This document shows positions 10,009-18,693 of a stretch of DNA of 35,625 bases, piece by piece. The stretch is from Paracoccaceae bacterium (GTDB lineage: Bacteria > Pseudomonadota > Alphaproteobacteria > Rhodobacterales > Rhodobacteraceae). Numbering within the stretch: position 1 is the first letter of the stretch; every line of letters starts with the position of its first letter. Under the pieces are notes generated by a model, which was not told the origin of the DNA, ran no database searches, and saw only the letters and a program-made list of their open reading frames with translations. The DNA lies in assembly GCA_027082975.1 (NCBI GenBank), contig JALWTH010000394.1, positions 1-35,625 of the forward strand, read 5' to 3'. Made by a program: the position numbers and the translations under genes.

Positions 10009-10029
10009 TTGGTAAGGAAAAATTACCAA
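10009..10029. promoter_or_regulatory. Operator-like palindrome TTGGTAA-N7-TTACCAA upstream of dctP
   Basis: Perfect 7-bp arms, 7-bp spacer, about 70 bp upstream of the dctP ATG; same architecture as the site at 15767-15787. Confidence 0.6.
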
Positions 10030-10100
10030 TCCGGGCCTGCAGGCACCACATCCAGGCGGCCTGGCAACAAATGTTCCAATGGGAGCAAGGGAGGAAAAGG

Positions 10101-11144
10101 ATGAAATTCAAACTGATCGCTGCTGCTGTGTCCGTCGCGCTGGCCGGTGGGGCCGCCGATGCGCAGACCACCATCGAGATGACCGCCGCCTTTGGCAAGA
10201 ACCTGCCGATTCTCGGCACGGCCGGGGTGGAATTCGTCGAGCGCATCAATGCCATCTCCGACGAGGTGGAATTCGAGCATTACGACCCGGGCAAGCTGGT
10301 ACCGACCTTCGAGGCGCTGGACGCGGTGTCCAACGGCTCGGTCGATGCCGCCTTTGCCGCCTCGGGCTACTGGCAGGGCAAGATCACCGCGGCCAGCCTG
10401 TTCTCCGCCGTGCCCTTCGGCCCGGAAGCGGGCGAATTCATGGGCTGGATCCTCTATGACGACGGCGCCAGGTACTGGCAGCAGATGTATGACATGAACG
10501 GCTACAACGTGCGCGCGCTCCCCTGCGGCGTGATCGCGCCGGAGACTTCGGGCTGGTTCAAGAACGAGATCAACTCGGTCGAGGACCTTCAGGGGCTCAA
10601 CATGCGCTTCTTCGGTCTCGGCGCCAAGGCGATGGAGAAGCTCGGCGTCTCCACCTCGCTGCTGGCCGGCGGCGACATCTTCCCGGCGCTGGAGCGCGGG
10701 GCGATCGACGCCACCGAATTCTCGATGCCGCGCATCGACGAGCGGCTCGGTTTCTACAAGCTGGTCAAGTACAACTACTTCCCCGGCTGGCACCAGCCCG
10801 CGACCCTGTTTGAACTGCTGATCAACAAGGACGTCTGGGAAGATATCGGCGAAACCGCCCAGAAGCAGATCGAGACCGCCTGCCTTGCCACCTTCGCCAC
10901 CACCTTTGCCGAAGGCGAGGCCACCAACTATGCCGCAATGGTGCGCAATGTCGAAGAGCACGGCGTGATCATCAAGCAGTGGACGCCGGAGATGCTGGAC
11001 GCTTTCGAAAACGCCTGGAACGAGGTGGTCGAAGAACTGCGCGCCCAGGATCCCTTCTTCAAGGAAGTCTGGGACGACCTGGCCGAATATCGCGCCGGCT
11101 ACAAGGTGTGGTCGACCAACATCTACCTGCCGCGCAACCGCTGA
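10101..11144 (+). CDS. TRAP transporter substrate-binding protein (DctP family)
   Basis: ORF trimmed to MKFKLIAAAVSVALAGGAADAQTTIEM (signal peptide, aggaaaagg RBS); DctP-type body, followed by Q and M subunits. Confidence 0.92.
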   Translation: MKFKLIAAAVSVALAGGAADAQTTIEMTAAFGKNLPILGTAGVEFVERINAISDEVEFEHYDPGKLVPTFEALDAVSNGSVDAAFAASGYWQGKITAASLFSAVPFGPEAGEFMGWILYDDGARYWQQMYDMNGYNVRALPCGVIAPETSGWFKNEINSVEDLQGLNMRFFGLGAKAMEKLGVSTSLLAGGDIFPALERGAIDATEFSMPRIDERLGFYKLVKYNYFPGWHQPATLFELLINKDVWEDIGETAQKQIETACLATFATTFAEGEATNYAAMVRNVEEHGVIIKQWTPEMLDAFENAWNEVVEELRAQDPFFKEVWDDLAEYRAGYKVWSTNIYLPRNR

Positions 11145-11215
11145 GGCGGTCCGACCGGCACGGCGGCCGCAGACACGCGGCCGCCGTGTGACATCACGGG
11201 GAGGGGAGGGCAGAC

Positions 11216-12067
11216 ATGCCGAGCGATGAGCCGGGCCATGTGCCCAGCGTCGAAGAGGTGATCGCGGTCACCGATCCCGGCGAGATGAACCGCGACGAGC
11301 ACACGATTGTCGACCGTTTCGTCGTCATGGTCGGGAATGTCTTTGCCTGGCTGTTTCCGCTGCTGATGGTCGCCATCGTCACCCAGGTGGTGATCCGCAA
11401 GATGGGGCACAATCAGGCCTGGCTCGACGATCTGCAATGGTGGCTCTACGGGGTGGCCATGATGGTCGGGTTTTCCTATGCGATCGTCACCAACAGCCAT
11501 GTGCGGGTGGATATCTTTCACGCCCGGTTCAGCCGCGAAAAGCAGGCGAAAACAGAGCTGTTCGGCCTCGGCTGGCTGGCCCTGCCCTATCTGGTGCTGA
11601 TGGGGGATCTGTTCTTCAACTATGCCTATTCGTCCTGGCGCGTCGGCGAGGTCTCGGATTCGCCTACGGGGATGCATGGCATCTACCTGCTGAAAATGGG
11701 GCTGGAACTGCTCTGGTTTCTGGCCATTGCCGCGACCCTCAGCGCCATGTGGCGCTATCTCCGCCGGCTGGGCCGGCCCAGCCTGGCGGCAATGCTGGTG
11801 GCGGGCCTGCCGGCCTTTGTCTTTGCCGGCCAGCGGTTGAGCCACTATCTGCTCTACTGGTTTGTCCGTGTCACCCGGCCCGAGATCAATCCGCGCCGGA
11901 TCGGCCGCGAGGCGATCATGGACAACACCCTCTGGATGGGCTTTGCCCTGGTGGCGCTGCTGATGATTGCCAGCATGGCTGTCAGCGGCAGGGGCAGGAG
12001 GAGGAGGGAAACCGGCAGGGGAAGCGGCAGGGGATCGGGGCGGCGCCACGGCGGGGAGGAGGGCTGA
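11216..12067 (+). CDS. TRAP transporter small permease (DctQ family) with Arg/Gly-rich C-terminal tail
   Basis: 283 aa, several TM segments, VSFSYAIVTNSHVRVDIF-like DctQ motif; tail SGRGRRRRETGRGSGRGSGRRHGGEEG. Confidence 0.88.
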   Translation: MPSDEPGHVPSVEEVIAVTDPGEMNRDEHTIVDRFVVMVGNVFAWLFPLLMVAIVTQVVIRKMGHNQAWLDDLQWWLYGVAMMVGFSYAIVTNSHVRVDIFHARFSREKQAKTELFGLGWLALPYLVLMGDLFFNYAYSSWRVGEVSDSPTGMHGIYLLKMGLELLWFLAIAATLSAMWRYLRRLGRPSLAAMLVAGLPAFVFAGQRLSHYLLYWFVRVTRPEINPRRIGREAIMDNTLWMGFALVALLMIASMAVSGRGRRRRETGRGSGRGSGRRHGGEEG

Positions 12068-12070
12068 GCA

Positions 12071-13519
12071 ATGCAGATCCTCGCGCTCATGGGCCAGCTG
12101 ATGGACCTCAACCAGTGGCTGGTCCTGTTCATGTTTCTCACCTTCATCGCCATGCTGTTCCGCGGTATCCCGGTGGTCTATTCGCTGGTCGGCGTCAGCC
12201 TGGTTTTCACGGTCCTGGCGATCTTTGTACTGGACCCGAACAAGAAGCTGATCAACGAATATATCGACTTCCACCGCACCGGGCTTTCCTATCGGAAAAT
12301 GCTGACCATGCCGGGGCGGTTCTTTGCCGGTACCATCGAAAACCCGGTGCTGGTCGCCCTGCCGATGTTCATCTACATGGGCCTGATGCTGGACCAGTCG
12401 GGCGTGGCACAGAGAATGATGCGCTCGATGCAGAAGCTGTTTGGCGGGCTCAAGGGCGGGCTGGCGCTCACGGTGATGATCATCGGCATCATCCTGGCCG
12501 CCTCCACCGGGGTCATCGGCGCTTCGGTGGTGCTGCTTGGCGTCATGGGTATCCCGACGATGATGGCGCAGGGCTATGCGCGGCCCATCGCTACCGGCAC
12601 TATCGCCGCCTCGGGCACGCTCGGCATCCTGATCCCGCCCTCTATCATGCTGGTGATCATGTCCGACCAGTTGGCGATCAGCCTCGGCGACCTGTTCATG
12701 GGGGCGCTGTTTCCGGGCCTGCTGCTGGGCGCGCTCTATATCGTCTACATCATCGGTTACGGCCTGCTGCGGCCCGATGCCATGCCGCTCCCCGACGACC
12801 GCGAGCCGATCAGCTGGGGCGCGGTGTGGGCGGTGCTGAAATCGGTGGTGCCGCCCTTCGGGCTCGTGCTGCTGGTGCTGGGGTCGATCTTCTTCGGCAT
12901 CGCCACCCCCACCGAGGCCTCGGGGCTGGGGGCGCTGGGGGCGAGCCTGCTGGCGCTGTCTTCGGGCAATCTCAATTTCACCGTGTTCAAGGACGTGATG
13001 CGTCAGACGCTCAACACCGGCGGCTATATTGTCGGCATCTTCATCGCGGCCAATTTCTTCAGCTACATCCTGCGGCGCTTCGGCGGCGATCAGATCATCG
13101 AGGGCCTGGTGCTGGGTACCTTCGACAATCCCTACATGGTGATCGGCTTCATCCTGCTGATCATCTTCCTGCTGGGTTTCCTGCTCGACTGGATCGAGAT
13201 CACCCTGATCATCATGCCGCTGATGCTGCCGGTGATCGAAGGGCTGAACATCCCGGTCAACGGCTTTGGCGTGGTCGATGAGCCTTCGGTGGTGTGGTTC
13301 GCCATCCTGGTGGCGGTAACCCTGCAGACTTCGTTCCTGACGCCGCCGGTGGGCTTTGCCCTGTTCTACCTCAAGGGGGTCTGCCCGCCGGACATCAACC
13401 TTGGCCATATCTACCGGGGCATCGTTCCCTTCGTGCTCCTGCAGATCGTCGGGCTGCTGATCGTGTTCTACTGGCCCGAACTGGTCACATGGCTGCCGGC
13501 GGTGGCCTATGCGAGGTAA
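12071..13519 (+). CDS. TRAP transporter large permease (DctM family)
   Basis: 482 aa, multi-TM; ASGTLGILIPPSIMLVIM and GIATPTEASGLGALGA signatures. Confidence 0.94.
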   Translation: MQILALMGQLMDLNQWLVLFMFLTFIAMLFRGIPVVYSLVGVSLVFTVLAIFVLDPNKKLINEYIDFHRTGLSYRKMLTMPGRFFAGTIENPVLVALPMFIYMGLMLDQSGVAQRMMRSMQKLFGGLKGGLALTVMIIGIILAASTGVIGASVVLLGVMGIPTMMAQGYARPIATGTIAASGTLGILIPPSIMLVIMSDQLAISLGDLFMGALFPGLLLGALYIVYIIGYGLLRPDAMPLPDDREPISWGAVWAVLKSVVPPFGLVLLVLGSIFFGIATPTEASGLGALGASLLALSSGNLNFTVFKDVMRQTLNTGGYIVGIFIAANFFSYILRRFGGDQIIEGLVLGTFDNPYMVIGFILLIIFLLGFLLDWIEITLIIMPLMLPVIEGLNIPVNGFGVVDEPSVVWFAILVAVTLQTSFLTPPVGFALFYLKGVCPPDINLGHIYRGIVPFVLLQIVGLLIVFYWPELVTWLPAVAYAR

Positions 13520-13591
13520 GGCAGGGGCAATATTGTCTGCGCCCTGCCCTGCGGCTAAGAAGAACCAAACACCGCAAAGGAACAACACATC

Positions 13592-14464
13592 ATGGCCAAA
13601 TGCGCATTTCTCGGCCTCGGCGTCATGGGCTACCCCATGGCCGGGCACCTCGCCGCCAGCGGGCACGAGGTCACCGTCTACAACCGTACCGCCGCCAAGG
13701 CGGAAAAGTGGGTGGCCGAGCATGGCGGGGCCGCCGCCCCGACCCCGCGCGAGGCCGCCGCGGGGGCCGAATTCGTGCTCGCCTGCGTGGGCAATGACGA
13801 CGACCTGCGCGCGGTCTGCCTTGGCCCGGAGGGAGCCTTTGCCGGGATGGCGGCGGGCACCACCTTTGTAGATCACACCACCGTTTCGGCCAGGGTCACC
13901 CGCGAGCTGCACGCAGCCGCCGCCGAGGCCGGCATCGCCTTTGTCGATGCGCCGATTTCCGGCGGGCAGGCGGGGGCCGAGAACGGCGTGCTCTCGATCA
14001 TGTGCGGCGGCGAGGAAGCGGCTTTCGAGCGGGCGCTGCCGGTGATGCAGGCCTATGGCCGCTCGATCCGCCGGCTCGGCGAAAGCGGCGCCGGACAGCT
14101 GACCAAGATGGTCAACCAGATCTGCATTGCCGGCCTCCTGCAGGGGCTGGCCGAGGGCCTGCATTTCGCCGAAAAGGCGGGGCTCGACGGGCGCGCGGTG
14201 ATCGAGGCCATCTCCGGCGGCGCGGCCGGCTCCTGGCAGATGACAAACCGCTACGAGACCATGCTCGACGACTATTACGAGCACGGTTTCGCGGTGGACT
14301 GGATGCGCAAGGATCTCGGCATCTGCCTCGCTACGGCGGATGAGAACGGCGCGAGCCTGCCGGTCACCGCCCTGGTCGATCAGTTCTACAAGGACGTGCA
14401 GAAGATGGGCGGCGCGCGGTGGGACACTTCGTCCCTTCTCAAGCGGCTCAAGGCCATGGGATAA
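13592..14464 (+). CDS. NAD(P)-dependent beta-hydroxyacid dehydrogenase (3-hydroxyisobutyrate / tartronate-semialdehyde reductase family)
   Basis: 290 aa; FLGLGVMGYPMAGHLAASGHEVTVYNR, VDAPISGGQAGAENGVLSIMCGG, catalytic-Lys motif GAGQLTKMVNQ. Confidence 0.92.
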   Translation: MAKCAFLGLGVMGYPMAGHLAASGHEVTVYNRTAAKAEKWVAEHGGAAAPTPREAAAGAEFVLACVGNDDDLRAVCLGPEGAFAGMAAGTTFVDHTTVSARVTRELHAAAAEAGIAFVDAPISGGQAGAENGVLSIMCGGEEAAFERALPVMQAYGRSIRRLGESGAGQLTKMVNQICIAGLLQGLAEGLHFAEKAGLDGRAVIEAISGGAAGSWQMTNRYETMLDDYYEHGFAVDWMRKDLGICLATADENGASLPVTALVDQFYKDVQKMGGARWDTSSLLKRLKAMG

Positions 14465-14486
14465 TCCGCCCGAAAGGAGGGTGCCC

Positions 14487-14948
14487 ATGCTGAAATCCTT
14501 GCCGAGCCTCGCAATCCTGCTCCTGCTGCTGGCCGGCCCGGCCATGGCCCAGACCGTCCCGGTGCATGGCAATTGGTGCGGGATCGGCCATTCGGGCGGC
14601 AATGGGCCCTATCCGGCCCCGCCCACCGATCCGCTCGACGCCGCCTGCATGCGCCACGACATCTGCACCGCCTATCGCGGCCGGTTCGATTGCGGCTGCG
14701 ATCTCGGCTTCATGCAGGAGCTGCGCACCACCCGCTGGCCCAATCCGGGCCTCGCCGAAAAGGCCCGCGCCATCCATGAGGCGATCGGCGTGATCCCCTG
14801 CACCAGCCCCGAAGGCTATGCGCGCAAGATGAGCCTTGTTTCCAGCGACTGGCTGAACGACATCGGCACCGGCCGCGAAGCCCCGTGGCAGATCATGGAG
14901 CGGCTGTCGCGCCTCTCCGCCGACGGGATGCGATGGGCGCGCTGGTAG
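14487..14948 (+). CDS. Secreted phospholipase-A2-like protein
   Basis: ORF trimmed to MLKSLPSLAILLLLLAGPAMAQ (signal peptide; aggagg RBS); WCGIGHSGG Ca-loop-like CGxGxxG, DAACMRHDIC (DxxCxxHDxC), CGCDLGF. Confidence 0.7.
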   Translation: MLKSLPSLAILLLLLAGPAMAQTVPVHGNWCGIGHSGGNGPYPAPPTDPLDAACMRHDICTAYRGRFDCGCDLGFMQELRTTRWPNPGLAEKARAIHEAIGVIPCTSPEGYARKMSLVSSDWLNDIGTGREAPWQIMERLSRLSADGMRWARW

Positions 14949-14957
14949 GCCCGGCGC

Positions 14958-14978
14958 CGATTTTTCGCAGAAAAATCG
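14958..14978. repeat. 21-bp palindromic repeat, copy 2 (reverse orientation)
   Basis: CGATTTTTC-GCA-GAAAAATCG; reverse complement of copies 1 and 3; lies between two convergent genes. Confidence 0.9.
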
Positions 14979-14985
14979 CCCCCGC

Positions 14986-15753
14986 CTATCCGCGCCGCTC
15001 TTCCAGAGCCAGCCGCTGGCGCGCCACCTCTTCATTGTGCCGCGCCCGGGCCTGCTCGCGCAGGGCGTCTTCCACATAGTCCAGATGCGCCTCCACCGCC
15101 GCCCGTGCCGCCTCGGGCGCGCGGCTCAGGATCGCGTCCCGGATCGCCCGGTGCTGGTCCAGCAATTCGCGGCGGGTCGTGTGGCGGGAAAACATCACCT
15201 GGCGGTTGTAGAACACCCCCTCGCGCAGCAGGTCATACATCGAACGCATCATGTGCAGCATCACCACGTTATGCCCCGCCTCGATGATCGCCATGTGAAA
15301 CTCGGCATCCAGGCGCGCGCCTTCGCCGCTGCCGGCTTCGCTTGCCGCTTCCATCCGGCGAAAGATCGTGTCGATCACCCGGAGGTCGCTGTCCGAGCCC
15401 AGCCGGGCCGCGCGCTGGGCGGCCAGCCCCTCCATGTCGCGGCGAAAGGCCAGCGAGTCGAATACCGCCTCGTCATGGCTGGCAAACAGCCGCACCAGCG
15501 CCGGCGAAAAGGCCGAGCCCAGCACGTCTGCCACATAGACCCCTGCGCCGGGGTGCGCCTCCAGCAGGCCCCGCTCGCGCAACGCCCCGAGCGCCTCGCG
15601 CAAAGAAGGGCGCGACACGCCCAGCCTGCCGGCCAGTTCCCGCTCCGCCGGCAGCCGGTCGCCCGGGCGCAATATCCCGCGCAGGATCAGAAGCTCGATC
15701 TGGCGCACCACGGCCTGCGACAGCTTTTCGGCCTGGACCTTTTCGAATGGCAA
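14986..15753 (-). CDS. FadR-subfamily GntR transcriptional regulator
   Basis: 255 aa; GNTR wHTH RPGDRLPAERELAGRLGVSRPSLREALGALRERGLLEAHPGAGVYVA plus helical FCD-type C-terminal domain (DAEFHMAIIEAGHN). Confidence 0.93.
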   Translation of the reverse strand: MPFEKVQAEKLSQAVVRQIELLILRGILRPGDRLPAERELAGRLGVSRPSLREALGALRERGLLEAHPGAGVYVADVLGSAFSPALVRLFASHDEAVFDSLAFRRDMEGLAAQRAARLGSDSDLRVIDTIFRRMEAASEAGSGEGARLDAEFHMAIIEAGHNVVMLHMMRSMYDLLREGVFYNRQVMFSRHTTRRELLDQHRAIRDAILSRAPEAARAAVEAHLDYVEDALREQARARHNEEVARQRLALEERRG

Positions 15754-15766
15754 GGGCTCCTCCCGT

Positions 15767-15787
15767 CTGGTCAGATTTTATGACCAG
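15767..15787. promoter_or_regulatory. Operator-like palindrome CTGGTCA-N7-TGACCAG upstream of the GntR gene
   Basis: Perfect 7-bp arms and 7-bp AT-rich spacer, 13 bp upstream of the GntR ATG. Confidence 0.65.
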
Positions 15788-15811
15788 GCACCCGCCCGTT
15801 CAAGCAAAGGC

Positions 15812-16444
15812 TCAGCCATTCGGGCGAATGACGATCTCGACCCGGCGATTCTGCCGCCGCCCCTCCGCTGTCAGGTTGGAGGCCACGGGCTGATCCTCGC
15901 CCATGCCGATGGTGGTGATCCTGGTCGAGGGCACCCCGTTGCTGATCAGGATCGCCGCCACCGCCGCGGCACGGCGGCGCGACAGCGACAGGTTGTAGCC
16001 CGCATCGCCCACATTGTCGGTATGGCCGATGACCTGGATGGTCGAATCGGGATAATCCAGCAGGTTCTGCGCCAGCGCGGCGATGTCGCGGCGCAGGGCC
16101 GGGCCGACCGTGGCGCTGTCGGTGGCGAACAGGATGTCGTTGGGCATGGTCACCACCAGTTCGGAGCCGGTATTGACCACTTTCACGTCGCTGCCCATGG
16201 ACTGGCGCAACTCGCCCGCCTGCCGGTCGAGCTCCTGGCCGATGGCGCCGCCGATGATGCCGCCCAGGGCCGCGCCGACCGCGGTCGTGCCGACATTGGC
16301 GTTGGGCCGGGTCGCGCCGATCAGCCCGCCGATGGCGGCACCGATGGCGGCGCCGTTGTTCTGGCGCGGTCCGGTATCGGTGCAGGCGCCCAGGGCAAAG
16401 GCGCTGACGGTCAGGGCAACAAGCGGTTTCTTCAGGTAAATCAT
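15812..16444 (-). CDS. OmpA family lipoprotein with glycine-zipper domain
   Basis: 210 aa; lipobox LGAC, glycine-zipper GAAIGAAIGGLIGA...GAALGGIIGGAIG, OmpA-like IQVIGHTDNVGDAGYNLSLSRRRA...NRRVEIVI. Confidence 0.93.
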   Translation of the reverse strand: MIYLKKPLVALTVSAFALGACTDTGPRQNNGAAIGAAIGGLIGATRPNANVGTTAVGAALGGIIGGAIGQELDRQAGELRQSMGSDVKVVNTGSELVVTMPNDILFATDSATVGPALRRDIAALAQNLLDYPDSTIQVIGHTDNVGDAGYNLSLSRRRAAAVAAILISNGVPSTRITTIGMGEDQPVASNLTAEGRRQNRRVEIVIRPNG

Positions 16445-16550
16445 CTTGGCTCTCTCGCTGGGGTTACAGTCGCGTCATGCTTACCGCATCCGCGCCCGTT
16501 ATCGAATATCAATCCCGGCCATGGGCGGCAAACCGCCGGGGCACCGCGCC

Positions 16551-16571
16551 CGATTTTTCTGCGAAAAATCG
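16551..16571. repeat. 21-bp palindromic repeat, copy 3
   Basis: CGATTTTTCTGCGAAAAATCG, identical to 1978-1998. Confidence 0.9.
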
Positions 16572-16625
16572 CCCCGGCCGCCAGGGCAGAGGCCTGCGGC
16601 GGCGCGGGGCCGGCGGTCGGGCGCT

Positions 16626-17042
16626 TCAGGCCTTGCGGATCTTCACCTTCGAAGCCTGCGGCGCCCGGGCTTTCACCTCCGGGATGACGAGGGTGAGCAC
16701 CCCGTCTTTCATCTCTGCCTCGATCCTGTCGGTATCCGCATCCGGCGGCAGCCGGAAGGAGCGGCTGAAGGCGCCGTATTGGCGCTCGCAGAAATACCAG
16801 TTGTCATCGGATTCCTCGCGCAGCAGGCGCTTTTCGCCTTTGACCGTGATCACCTCGTCGCGGACGGTGATTTCCACGTCGTCCTCGGACACGCCGGGCA
16901 GTTCGATGGCGATGCGGTAGGCATCTTCGCCCTGGGAGGCTTCCGATGCGGGGCTGAAGAAATTGCGGATCCTGGCGCCCAGATTGCGGAACGGATCGTA
17001 CAGGGCCGGCCAGAAGCCCGTATCGTGTGACGTTTCCACCAT
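16626..17042 (-). CDS. Hsp20/alpha-crystallin small heat shock protein
   Basis: 138 aa; [31 protein letters not shown] ... [31 protein letters not shown]. Confidence 0.94.
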   Translation of the reverse strand: MVETSHDTGFWPALYDPFRNLGARIRNFFSPASEASQGEDAYRIAIELPGVSEDDVEITVRDEVITVKGEKRLLREESDDNWYFCERQYGAFSRSFRLPPDADTDRIEAEMKDGVLTLVIPEVKARAPQASKVKIRKA

Positions 17043-17276
17043 TTCGTCCTCCTTCGCGTCTGGGGCACGCGCGTGGGACCATGGAGCGGGTCCGGCGCGA
17101 GCGCCCGTAACCCATTGATATGCCGGCTGCCGCGAAGCTCCCCGACTCCTGGCGGTGCATCGGTGCGCGCCGGCATCCCTTGCACTTCAGATGGGTTTTG
17201 GCGATGCTGGTTTCAAGGCAACCGGCCGGCGAAAGCGGGCCGCCGAGGCGCGGCGTGGAGGGTTCCGGGAGGCAGT

Positions 17277-17714
17277 ATGCGTGCGGTGATACAGCGGGTG
17301 AGCGAGGCCAGCGTTTGCGTCGCCGGAGAAGAGGTGGCGCGTATCGGGGCGGGCCTGCTGGTCCTGGTCTGCGCCATGCAGGGCGACAGCGAGGAAAACG
17401 CCCGCCTGCTGGCCGAAAAGATCCGCAGGCTGCGCATCTTCGCCGACGACCGGGGCCGGATGAACCGTTCGCTCGCCGATACCGGCGGCGCGGCGCTGGT
17501 GGTGAGCCAGTTCACCCTCGCCGCCGATACTTCGCGCGGCAACCGCCCCGGCTTCTCCACCGCCGCGCCCCCGGACCGGGGCCGCGCCCTCTACGAGGCC
17601 TTCGCGGCCCACCTCCAGAGCCTCGGCACCGATGCGCAGACCGGCATCTTCGGCGCCGACATGGCCGTCAGGCTGACCAATGACGGCCCCGTCACCATCT
17701 GGATCGAGCGCTGA
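17277..17714 (+). CDS. dtd: D-aminoacyl-tRNA deacylase
   Basis: [18 protein letters not shown]...[26 protein letters not shown]...[16 protein letters not shown], canonical Dtd motifs. Confidence 0.96.
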   Translation: MRAVIQRVSEASVCVAGEEVARIGAGLLVLVCAMQGDSEENARLLAEKIRRLRIFADDRGRMNRSLADTGGAALVVSQFTLAADTSRGNRPGFSTAAPPDRGRALYEAFAAHLQSLGTDAQTGIFGADMAVRLTNDGPVTIWIER

Positions 17715-17784
17715 GCCGGGGCTGGCGGAGGCGGGTCAAACGCGCTATCGCGGGTGGAAACCGCAGGAGTCAGCAGGAGACAGC

Positions 17785-18693
17785 ATGAGCACACGCGCCG
17801 GATTCGTCGCCCTGATCGGCGAGCCCAATGCGGGCAAGTCGACGCTCACCAACCGGATGGTGGGGGCGAAGGTCTCGATCGTCACCCACAAGGTGCAGAC
17901 CACGCGGGCGCGCATCCGCGGCGTGGCGATCGAGGGCGCGGCGCAGATCGTGTTCGTGGACACGCCGGGCCTGTTTCGCCCGCGCCGGCATCTGGACCGG
18001 GCCATGGTGGCCGCGGCCTGGGGAGGGGCGGCGGATGCGGATATCGTCGTGCTGCTGATCGAGGCCCAGCGCGGGCTGACCGAGGGGGTCGAGGCGATCC
18101 TTGCGCGGCTGGGCGAGATCAGCGCCGGGCGCAAGGTGGCGCTGGCGGTGAACAAGATCGACCGGGTGCAGCCGGAGGATTTGCTCGGGCTTGTGGCGGA
18201 CATGAACGAACGGTTCGATTTCGCCGAGACCTTCCTGATCTCGGCCAAGAGGGGTCACGGGGTCGCGGACCTGCGCAAGTGGCTGGCGCGCGAGCTTCCC
18301 GAGGGGCCGTGGCTCTACCCGGAGGATCAGATCGCCGACCTGCCGCTGAAGATGCTCGCCGCCGAGATGACCCGCGAGAAGCTGACCCTGCGCCTGCATC
18401 AGGAGCTTCCCTATCAGCTGACGGTCGAGACCGAGAACTGGCAGGAGCGCAGGGATGGCTCGGTGAAGGTGGATCAGGTGATCTACGTGATGCGCGACGG
18501 GCACAGGGGGATCGTGCTGGGCAAGCGCGGCGAGACCATCAAGGCGGTGAGCCAGGCGGCGCGGGCGGAGCTTGCGGCGTTTCTCGGCCGCAGGGTGCAT
18601 CTTTTCCTGCAGGTCAAGGTCCGGCCCGGCTGGATGGAGGATGCCGAGCGCTACGCGGAGATGGGCCTCGACTTTCGCGACGGGCGCGAGTGA
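17785..18693 (+). CDS. era: GTPase Era
   Basis: GEPNAGKSTLTNRMVGAKVSIVTHKVQTTR; C-terminal KH domain (IVLGKRGETIKAVSQAAR). Confidence 0.97.
   Translation: MSTRAGFVALIGEPNAGKSTLTNRMVGAKVSIVTHKVQTTRARIRGVAIEGAAQIVFVDTPGLFRPRRHLDRAMVAAAWGGAADADIVVLLIEAQRGLTEGVEAILARLGEISAGRKVALAVNKIDRVQPEDLLGLVADMNERFDFAETFLISAKRGHGVADLRKWLARELPEGPWLYPEDQIADLPLKMLAAEMTREKLTLRLHQELPYQLTVETENWQERRDGSVKVDQVIYVMRDGHRGIVLGKRGETIKAVSQAARAELAAFLGRRVHLFLQVKVRPGWMEDAERYAEMGLDFRDGRE

Noticed and set aside
11437-13281. 614-aa plus-strand ORF overlapping dctQ and dctM
   Set aside because: Out-of-frame reading across two good TRAP permease genes; Gly/Arg/Ala/Pro-rich and no domain.
11123-14602. 1159-aa minus-strand ORF opposite dctQ, dctM and the dehydrogenase gene
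   Set aside because: Antisense to well-supported genes; composition (His/Gln/Asp/Arg-rich, low complexity) is the usual artefact of high-GC codon usage and has no recognisable domain.
16626-17160. ROSE-type RNA thermometer upstream of hsp20
   Set aside because: Looked for a SD-sequestering hairpin in the leader; only an exposed AGGAGG was seen, with no convincing pairing.
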